This document shows positions 51,486 to 57,000 of a stretch of DNA of 57,000 bases, one piece after another. The stretch comes from Parafilimonas sp. (GTDB lineage Bacteria; Bacteroidota; Bacteroidia; Chitinophagales; Chitinophagaceae). The translations under genes were made by a program, and so were the position numbers. Below the pieces are notes generated by a model. It saw only the letters and a program-made list of their open reading frames with translations. It did no database searches and was not told the origin of the DNA. The stretch covers positions 1 through 57,000 of the forward strand of contig JAFMEZ010000007.1 of assembly GCA_017856455.1 (NCBI GenBank). Reading direction: 5' to 3'. Numbering within the stretch: position 1 is the stretch's first letter; each line of letters opens with the position of its first letter.

Positions 51486-52520
51486 CTCCAGTTCAAAATT
51501 AACCGATTCGGGACGAAAAACCTATTCCATTTCAACCATTTTAAACAACCTTTAACCTTGTCTGATCAAAGATTTTTGGAAGATGCCTTGCGGTTGTTTA
51601 CCTATCAATCAGAAGCCAACCCATTGTATAAGAAATTCCTTCAAGGGCTTCATGTTGATCCACATAATATTACCAGTTTAGAAGCAATTCCATGCTTACC
51701 CATTTCTTTTTTTAAAACTCATGAGGTTAAGACAGGAGAATTTGATCCAGCTATCTGTTTTGAGAGTAGTGGAACAACTGGCATGGTAAATAGTAAACAC
51801 TGTATCAGTGATTTGATGCAATATTTGAACAATACAGTTGAAATTTTTAAAGAACAATATGGTGATCCATCAGCGTTCTGTTTCCTTGGGTTACTGCCTT
51901 CTTATTTGGAAAGATCAAATTCTTCATTGGTTGCCATGGTTGATCATCTGATTCATTTGAGTAACCATCCATCAAGTGGATTTTTCCTGAATGATTTCAG
52001 TCGCCTGAATGAGGTCTTGAAAGCGTTAGAAGCTAAACAACAAAAAACAATTCTAATCGGTGTCACTTATGCACTGTTGGATTTTGTAGAATCCTTTCCC
52101 TCAAAGTTGAATCATACGATCATCATGGAAACAGGTGGAATGAAAGGGAGAAAAAAAGAGATCACAAGAGACGAATTGCATCAAACATTGAAATCAGGAT
52201 TTGGGGTGGATGCCATTCATGCTGAATATGGAATGACAGAATTGATGTCTCAGGCCTATTCAAAAGGGAATGGAATTTACTATTCTAATGATAAATTAAA
52301 AGTAATATTGAGGTCGACAGACGATCCTTTTGAGACATGGAATCAAAATGAACATATTCATCGAACAGGTGTTATCAATGTAATTGATCTTGCGAATCGT
52401 GATAGTGTAAGCTTTATTGCAACAGATGACTTGGCAAGGTTTACAGGTGATGGTGGATTTGAAATGATGGGAAGAATCGATCGCAGTGATATTCGCGGAT
52501 GTAGTTTATTGACTGCCTAA
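51483..52520 (+). CDS. LuxE/PaaK-like acyl-protein synthetase or acyltransferase
   Basis: Up to 345 residues of the acyl-protein synthetase (LuxE) family. The AMP/phosphate-binding-like signature is CFESSGTTGMVNSKH (about 97-111), followed by ILIGVTYALLDF, IIMETGGMKGRKKEITRDEL and a C-terminal FEMMGRIDRSDIRGCSL, which resembles adenylate-forming enzymes. The IPCLPISFFKTHEV segment is also typical. Bacteroidota homologues often lie in surface-polysaccharide or lipid loci, but the substrate here is unknown. The start is unsure: no ATG is available; TTG 51483 overlaps a -7 box and TTG 51558 is an alternative. Confidence 0.8.
   Translation: MLQFKINRFGTKNLFHFNHFKQPLTLSDQRFLEDALRLFTYQSEANPLYKKFLQGLHVDPHNITSLEAIPCLPISFFKTHEVKTGEFDPAICFESSGTTGMVNSKHCISDLMQYLNNTVEIFKEQYGDPSAFCFLGLLPSYLERSNSSLVAMVDHLIHLSNHPSSGFFLNDFSRLNEVLKALEAKQQKTILIGVTYALLDFVESFPSKLNHTIIMETGGMKGRKKEITRDELHQTLKSGFGVDAIHAEYGMTELMSQAYSKGNGIYYSNDKLKVILRSTDDPFETWNQNEHIHRTGVINVIDLANRDSVSFIATDDLARFTGDGGFEMMGRIDRSDIRGCSLLTA
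51494..51501 (-). promoter_or_regulatory. -7 promoter box for the lipoprotein-M42 pair
   Basis: Minus-strand TAATTTTG fits TAnnTTTG and ends 17 bases before the lipoprotein ATG at 51476. Confidence 0.4.
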
Positions 52521-52531
52521 AAATAAAAGTT

Positions 52532-52699
52532 ATGGGTATCTGGAAGCAAATTGCAACGTATCTCTACTTGAGAAAAAAAGATGAAGATACACCCAATACA
52601 ACATGGGTGAAGTACATGCATGGCATCAATAGATTGTCGATCCTTTTGTTTCTTTTTGCAATAATTGTAATTATTGTAAGGCTCTTTTTCAAAAAATAA
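52532..52699 (+). CDS. Small single-span membrane protein
   Basis: A 55-residue frame starting MGIWKQIATYLYLRKKDED and containing TTWVKYMHGINRLSILL before a hydrophobic helix (about 36-51, ILLFLFAIIVIIVRLF) and a Lys-rich end. The amphipathic start, the MHGINR motif and the single helix resemble short conserved Bacteroidota proteins (DUF6728-like, from memory). It begins 11 bases after the acyltransferase stop and is probably in its transcript. It ends five bases before the convergent lpxB stop. Confidence 0.75.
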   Translation: MGIWKQIATYLYLRKKDEDTPNTTWVKYMHGINRLSILLFLFAIIVIIVRLFFKK

Positions 52700-52704
52700 A
52701 TGAA

Positions 52705-53832
52705 TCAATTGTTCAGTAATTGCTGAATCAATTTAGCTGCATTTACTGACGCATTTCCTCCAGGTAAGAGGATGTTTCGAAGTTCTTCAAATGATTTTTT
52801 CATTTGAATATTCACATGAGTATCGTTCAAAATTTTTCCCAGTTCTCTTGTGATAGATGCTGAATCTAATTCATCTTGAATCAATTCTTTTACGATTGCT
52901 TTATTCATGATTAAATTGACCAAAGAGATATATGGTACTTTGATAAAATATTTTCCAAGTGCATAGGATACGCTAGAGGTTTTATAGCAAACAATTTCCG
53001 GCACGCCAAATAGCGCTGTTTCAAGTGTTGCAGTACCTGAGGTGGCCATCGCAGCATCTGCAATGGAGAGGAGTTGATAAGTTCTGTCTTTCCAAATAGA
53101 AATATTCTCGAAGCCTTTGATGTAATCATTGATGTATGAATCATCGATTCCGGGTGCTTGTGCGATGATGAATTCAATATCATGAAACTTTTTTGTTGCA
53201 TCCAGCATGATAGGAAGTTTTTTCTCAATTTCCTGTTTTCTGGATCCCGGTAGTATCGCTACGATTTTTTTAGACTGATTGCTTTTAAAATGATTTGAAA
53301 ATGAAATATGCGCTGGATCATTTTTAAAGTTTTCAATGATCTCAATGAGTGGATGACCAACATATTCAACCTTATAGTTCCATTTTTCGTAAAATGATTT
53401 TTCAAATGGAAGAATGACCAACATCAGATCAATTGCTTTTTTAATAAGGTTAACTCTTTTTTCCTTCCATGCCCAAACCTGGGGTGAAATATAATAGACT
53501 GTTTTATATCCTTGTGCCTTAGCAAATTTTGCAATGGGAAGATTAAATCCTGGATAATCGATAAATATTACTGCATCTGGTTGAAAAGATTTGATGTCAC
53601 TCTTGCAGAAAGAAAGATTGGATAGAACGGTTAATATATTTTTCAGGACTTCAATAAATCCCATGAAAGCGAGTTCACGATAGTGTTTGACGAGTACTGC
53701 ACCCTCTGCTTGCATCAAATCTCCTCCCCAAGCGCGAAATTGAGCATTGGGGTCATTTTTTTTGATGGCATGAATAAGTCTGCTTCCATGTAAATCACCT
53801 GATGCTTCCCCGGCAATGATGTAATATTTCAT
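52705..53832 (-). CDS. lpxB: Lipid-A-disaccharide synthase
   Basis: GT19 glycosyltransferase that joins UDP-diacylglucosamine and lipid X in lipid A synthesis at the inner membrane. The 375-residue sequence begins YYIIAGEASGDLHGSRLI and shows ELAFMGFIEVL, FIDYPGFNLPIAKFAK, YYISPQVWAWKEKRV, LPFEKSFYEKW, ILPGSRKQEIEKKLP and TSGTATLETALFGVPEIVCYK, all diagnostic. It is the last gene of surE-(membrane protein)-lpxB, nine bases after the middle gene. Confidence 0.97.
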   Translation of the reverse strand: MKYYIIAGEASGDLHGSRLIHAIKKNDPNAQFRAWGGDLMQAEGAVLVKHYRELAFMGFIEVLKNILTVLSNLSFCKSDIKSFQPDAVIFIDYPGFNLPIAKFAKAQGYKTVYYISPQVWAWKEKRVNLIKKAIDLMLVILPFEKSFYEKWNYKVEYVGHPLIEIIENFKNDPAHISFSNHFKSNQSKKIVAILPGSRKQEIEKKLPIMLDATKKFHDIEFIIAQAPGIDDSYINDYIKGFENISIWKDRTYQLLSIADAAMATSGTATLETALFGVPEIVCYKTSSVSYALGKYFIKVPYISLVNLIMNKAIVKELIQDELDSASITRELGKILNDTHVNIQMKKSFEELRNILLPGGNASVNAAKLIQQLLNN

Positions 53833-53841
53833 CCACTTATT

Positions 53842-54141
53842 TTATGATAAAAATTTAAACAGCAGGGCAGAGACGGCATAGATAATAGAGATGATAAAAA
53901 TTCCTTTTGCTGTTTTGTCTTTTCTTCCATTGATAAACAATGTGAAGAAAACAATATTCAATAGTAAACAAGGAATGCTTAATGCAGTAACAAGGGATTT
54001 GTTTTGTGATAGTAATTCAATGAATTCATTGAAACTAAACAGGCTGAATTTCCAGTAATAGTATCCGAAAAAACTCAACACGGGTAATATCGCCCCAATG
54101 AAAAGTCCGAGTAAATAATTATCCTTCGATTTCATTACCAA
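53842..54141 (-). CDS. Small three-helix membrane protein
   Basis: A 99-residue protein with about three predicted transmembrane helices (LLGLFIGAILPVLSFFGYYY, ALSIPCLLLNIVFFTLFI, GIFIISIIYAVSALLFKFL). No named domain is recognised. Its start overlaps surE by seven bases and lpxB starts nine bases beyond its end, so it is locked into this operon; comparable small proteins sit between surE and lpxB in other Bacteroidota as far as I recall. Starts at M1 or M3. Confidence 0.7.
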   Translation of the reverse strand: MVMKSKDNYLLGLFIGAILPVLSFFGYYYWKFSLFSFNEFIELLSQNKSLVTALSIPCLLLNIVFFTLFINGRKDKTAKGIFIISIIYAVSALLFKFLS

Positions 54142-54926
54142 GTATAATCTTTTTCAATTTTCTTTTTCAAGGCATAGTTGGTCAGATCATATTGAACTGG
54201 AACAACGCTTACATAATTGTTTTGTAGGGCCCAAACATCTGTGTCTTTGCTCTTTTCAAGGTTCAGGAACTCACCAGTAAGCCAATAGTATTTTTTCCCA
54301 ATTGGATCCTTTCTTTCCTTAAAGTCTTCTTGATACTTAGCATATGCCTGCTTACAAACCTTTACACCTTTGATCAATGCAACATCGCCTGAAGGAATGT
54401 TTACATTCAGGCACATATGTTTGTCGGCCTTTTTTGAAAGCATCCTTTCCACAATCATTCTTGCATACTTTTTCGCTCCACTGAAATCCGCTTCTAAGCT
54501 GTGATCGAGTAGGGAGAATCCAACTGAAGGGATATTTTCAATGGATGCTTCAATGGCAGCACTCATGGTACCTGAGTAAATGACATTGATGGAGTGATTT
54601 GCACCATGATTAATCCCGCTTAAACAAATATCTGGTTTGCGGTGAAGTACTTTGTCAACTGCGAGTTTTACACAATCAACAGGTGTGCCACTACATCCCC
54701 ATGCTTCGACATCTGCTGGAATATGGGTTTTATGTAACCTGAGGGGATAGCCGATGGTAATGGCATGTCCCATGCCCGATTGAGGTTTATCAGGTGCAAC
54801 CACCACAACACGTCCTAAATCTTTAACTGCTTCCACAAGGTGATTGATACCAGGAGCACTCACACCATCATCGTTTACTACAAGTATGATCGGTTTCTCC
54901 CGACCAGTATTTTTCTTTTTTGTCAT
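54135..54926 (-). CDS. surE: 5'/3'-nucleotidase SurE
   Basis: Metal-dependent nucleotidase acting on nucleoside monophosphates and short polyphosphates. 263 residues with the family's motifs VVNDDGVSAPGI (metal-binding Asp pair), VVVAPDKPQSGMGHAIT (Ser), CLSGINHGANHSINVIYSGTM (Asn) and a late PSVGFSL. Start ATG 54924-54926, after an upstream Lys-rich N-terminus MTKKKNTGREKP. First gene of the operon with lpxB, divergent from the S24 repressor gene across a 127-base gap. Confidence 0.96.
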   Translation of the reverse strand: MTKKKNTGREKPIILVVNDDGVSAPGINHLVEAVKDLGRVVVVAPDKPQSGMGHAITIGYPLRLHKTHIPADVEAWGCSGTPVDCVKLAVDKVLHRKPDICLSGINHGANHSINVIYSGTMSAAIEASIENIPSVGFSLLDHSLEADFSGAKKYARMIVERMLSKKADKHMCLNVNIPSGDVALIKGVKVCKQAYAKYQEDFKERKDPIGKKYYWLTGEFLNLEKSKDTDVWALQNNYVSVVPVQYDLTNYALKKKIEKDYTW

Positions 54927-55006
54927 AGCGAAATCGAAAATACCACATATTTATAAGTCGGTTTTTATTTGCATCAAATCTCATTTTGAAAAAAAACTTA
55001 GCAAAA

Positions 55007-55031
55007 TAGTTTGAAAACTAAAATATTTAGT
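55007..55031 (+). promoter_or_regulatory. Overlapping palindromes, candidate operator of the XRE-S24 repressor
   Basis: Two perfect inverted repeats share bases: TAGTTT-GA-AAACTA (55007-55020) and ACTAAA-ATA-TTTAGT (55017-55031). TATATTGC (55031-55038) is a degenerate -7 box directly after them, and TTTG (55010-55013) could be the -33 element at 17 bases. A TTAGTAT copy recurs at 55029 and just before the ATG at 55050. Placement over the promoter, 22 bases before the repressor's start, suggests autoregulation. Confidence 0.55.
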
Positions 55032-55053
55032 ATATTGCCCCAAAATCATTAGT

Positions 55054-55809
55054 ATGTCACAGTCATTTGCAGGACAAAATTTGAAATATCTGCGCAAGTT
55101 AAAGGGACTCACACAGGAGGAATTTGCACAAAAAATTCAAATCAAGCGTTCATTGCTTGGGGCTTATGAAGAGGAACGCGCGGAGCCCAGGGTGGATGTA
55201 TTGGAGGTAGTTAGTGATTTATTTAGGGTGAGTCTGGATGATTTGCTGAGGAGGGATCTTAGCGAATCGAAGGGCAATTATCTTGCAAAAAGACGTCAGA
55301 TGAAAATGGCAGGTGAAAACAACCTGATTCATTTTGTCCCAATGAAAGCTGCTGCAGGATATCTGGCAGGATATGCTGATGATGAGTTTATAGATGAATT
55401 AAATACGTTTACGCTTCCGATGTTAGGAAGTGGAAATTTCAGGGCATTTGAAATTATAGGTGACAGTATGTTGCCAACGCCAAGTGGGTCGATAATTGTG
55501 GGACAAAAAATGGATTCGCTGGATGACATAAAGCAAAATGCTGCTTGTATTGTTGTCAGTAGAAATGAAGGAATTGTTTACAAGCGTGTTTCACGATCAG
55601 TAAAAGCTAAAAATAAAGTCACCCTTACAAGTGATAATCCATCTTTTCAGCCATATCAGATCAATGCTGAAGATATTTTAGAAATATGGCAGGCTCAAAT
55701 GGTGATATCAAAAGTAGCGCAGCAACAACGTTGGGATGTTGGTCAGCTTGCTCAATTGGTAAATAATTTGCAGGAGCAGGTTAGTACGATCAAAAAGCGC
55801 ATGAACTGA
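55054..55809 (+). CDS. XRE-type repressor with S24/LexA-like autoprotease domain
   Basis: A 251-residue regulator. The N-terminal helix-turn-helix (about 8-63) reads LKYLRKLKGLTQEEFAQKI and IKRSLLGAYEEERAEP. The C-terminal domain is LexA/CI-like with Ser138 (GDSM) and Lys177 (VYKRV) 39 residues apart as the catalytic dyad. An Ala-Gly pair at 101-102 (KAAAGYL), 37 residues before the Ser, is in the place of the LexA cleavage bond; a second Ala-Gly is at 105-106. A final coiled coil (about 225-250) is likely for oligomerisation. A damage-response role is inferred from the domain. It lies 133 bases upstream of parE on the same strand, with overlapping palindromes before its start. Confidence 0.9.
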   Translation: MSQSFAGQNLKYLRKLKGLTQEEFAQKIQIKRSLLGAYEEERAEPRVDVLEVVSDLFRVSLDDLLRRDLSESKGNYLAKRRQMKMAGENNLIHFVPMKAAAGYLAGYADDEFIDELNTFTLPMLGSGNFRAFEIIGDSMLPTPSGSIIVGQKMDSLDDIKQNAACIVVSRNEGIVYKRVSRSVKAKNKVTLTSDNPSFQPYQINAEDILEIWQAQMVISKVAQQQRWDVGQLAQLVNNLQEQVSTIKKRMN

Positions 55810-55881
55810 TTGATTTACATGCCCGTTTAATTATACACACTGCGTTGATAACCTGCATTATATTGGCAGGATTCATTCATT

Positions 55882-55889
55882 TATCTTTG
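55882..55889 (+). promoter_or_regulatory. -7 promoter box for parE
   Basis: TATCTTTG is an exact TAnnTTTG match, 53 bases before ATG 55943. An ATTG lies 16 bases upstream, a short spacing for the -33 element. The leader carries GAGGTGAG about eight bases before the ATG, an unusual Shine-Dalgarno-like stretch in this window. Confidence 0.5.
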
Positions 55890-55942
55890 GGAACCAAGGC
55901 ATTATGTGCACTGGCTAAAAATCAAGATTGAGGTGAGAATTT

Positions 55943-57000
55943 ATGGCTAAACAACAGGACAGTAATTTATTTGAATACAACGAGGATTCTATAAAGAGCC
56001 TCGACTGGAAAGAACATATCCGTCTCCGTCCAGGTATGTACATTGGAAAATTGGGGGATGGAAGCAGTCAGGATGATGGTATTTATGTGTTGCTGAAAGA
56101 AGTAATGGATAACTGCATCGATGAGCACATGATGGGTTATGGAAAGCAAATTGATCTTGAGCTGAATGGAAAGCAGGTAATGATTCGTGATTATGGTCGT
56201 GGTATCCCTTTGGGTAAATTAGTGGATGTCGTAAGCAAGATCAATACGGGAGCAAAATATGATAGTAAGGTTTTTCAAAAGAGTGTTGGTCTAAACGGCG
56301 TAGGAACAAAAGCTGTGAATGCGCTGAGTGAATATTTTAAAGTGAGGGCCTTCAGAGAAGGAAGAGAAAAAACTGCAGAATTCACAAGGGGTGCGCTTTC
56401 AAAAGAGCATAAAGAAACTTCAAGTAGTGAATCGAACGGAACAGAAGTGAATTTCATTCCAGATGATCAGATCTTTCGTAACTACCATTTCATTCCTGAT
56501 TACATTGAAAAGCAACTTTGGAATTATTGCTATTTGAACGCAGGACTGGTTATTAATTTCAATGGCAAAAAATTTGTCAGTAAAAACGGATTGCTAGACT
56601 TGCTTCATAGAAATACCAATGAGGATGAATTGAGGTATCCTGTGATCCATTTGAAAGGAGAAGATATTGAAGTTGCCATTTCTCATAACAATGAATACGG
56701 AGAAGATATTTACAGTTTTGTAAATGGTCAGTATACCACTCAAGGTGGAACGCATGTCATTGCATTCAGGGAAGCAATTGTGAAAACGGTACGTGATTTT
56801 TTCAAAAAAGATTACGATACTTCAGACATCAGACAAAGCATCGTTGCAGCAATCGCTGTAAGGGTTCAAGAGCCAGTTTTTGAATCGCAAACCAAAACAA
56901 AGTTGGGTTCACAGTTTATGTTTGAAGGTGGACCATCCATGAAAAATTTTGTTGCAGATTTCTTTGCAAAAGAATTAGACAATTATTTGCATAAAAATCC
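55943..57000 (+). CDS. parE: DNA topoisomerase IV subunit B (partial)
   Basis: ATPase subunit of the type IIA topoisomerase that decatenates chromosomes. The first 352 residues are visible before the right edge. GHKL ATPase motifs are EVMDNCIDE (53-61, with the Asn that binds Mg-ATP), [10 protein letters not shown] (83-92) and [16 protein letters not shown] (114-129). The GLNGVG form and the missing GyrB-type GGLHGVG favour ParE over GyrB. QGGTHV and the QTKTKLGS segment of the transducer domain follow. Start ATG 55943 ([10 protein letters not shown]). Confidence 0.92.
   Translation, partial: MAKQQDSNLFEYNEDSIKSLDWKEHIRLRPGMYIGKLGDGSSQDDGIYVLLKEVMDNCIDEHMMGYGKQIDLELNGKQVMIRDYGRGIPLGKLVDVVSKINTGAKYDSKVFQKSVGLNGVGTKAVNALSEYFKVRAFREGREKTAEFTRGALSKEHKETSSSESNGTEVNFIPDDQIFRNYHFIPDYIEKQLWNYCYLNAGLVINFNGKKFVSKNGLLDLLHRNTNEDELRYPVIHLKGEDIEVAISHNNEYGEDIYSFVNGQYTTQGGTHVIAFREAIVKTVRDFFKKDYDTSDIRQSIVAAIAVRVQEPVFESQTKTKLGSQFMFEGGPSMKNFVADFFAKELDNYLHKN

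Noticed and set aside
1-57000. tRNA or rRNA genes, CRISPR arrays, insertion sequences, phage genes or toxin-antitoxin pairs
   Set aside because: Gaps between genes are short and none shows cloverleaf signatures, spaced direct repeats, terminal inverted repeats or recognisable mobile proteins.

Overview
The window is a gene-dense stretch of a low-GC Bacteroidota chromosome, most likely from the Chitinophagia/Chitinophagaceae side of the phylum. That placement is inferred from TAnnTTTG-type -7 boxes, A-rich regions rather than Shine-Dalgarno sites before starts, a PorQ protein of the type IX secretion system, a TonB-dependent receptor, a Bacteroidota-style parA-parB-DUF5683-dapB cluster and GTP-dependent PEP carboxykinase. 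Both ends cut through genes: an exonuclease/GIY-YIG fusion on the left and topoisomerase IV subunit B on the right. I see no rRNA, tRNA, CRISPR array, insertion sequence, integrase or prophage. It reads as core chromosome, with one accessory-looking module.

Layout. 1-10.7 kb: exonuclease/GIY-YIG fusion, a small unknown gene, valS, a secreted M20 amidohydrolase, mtaB, then plsC-priA. 10.7-18.6 kb, minus strand: a three-gene module of cytochrome-bearing and DUF1549/DUF1553/DUF1501 proteins, with dnaG directly downstream. 18.7-27.7 kb: GTP-type PEP carboxykinase, type I pullulanase, pdhB abutting a TonB receptor, a secreted esterase, and tgt. 27.8-33.7 kb: a small His-containing membrane protein, then infA-rpmJ-rpsM-rpsK-rpsD-rpoA-rplQ ended by a clear terminator, then carA-aroQ. 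33.7-39.3 kb: aconitase, a PspC-like protein, kdsA, a threonine-dehydrogenase-like gene and a TlpA-like thioredoxin. 39.3-43.2 kb, minus strand: parA-parB-DUF5683-dapB-Rrf2-fRMsr. 43.3-57 kb: metallophosphoesterase, two outer-membrane proteins, lon, porQ, M42 peptidase, lipoprotein, LuxE-like acyltransferase, a 55-residue membrane protein, surE-(small membrane protein)-lpxB, an XRE-S24 repressor with palindromes in front of it, and parE.

Functional themes are translation and transcription (valS, tgt, mtaB, the ribosomal operon), replication and segregation (priA, dnaG, parAB, parE), envelope building (plsC, kdsA, lpxB), central carbon (pdhB, aconitase, PEPCK), and secretion or uptake.

The most interesting non-gene signals are structured RNA candidates between the ribosomal protein genes, above all pseudoknot-type or bistable pairings before rpsK and rpsD; two terminator hairpins whose 3' arm is also the start codon and signal peptide of the next gene; a consensus promoter with a perfect inverted repeat in its spacer before pdhB; overlapping palindromes before the S24 repressor; and recurrent -7 boxes so close to starts that very short leaders or leaderless mRNAs are implied. 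The best candidate for an undescribed system is the membrane-cytochrome/DUF1549-DUF1553/DUF1501 module at 12.6-18.6 kb.
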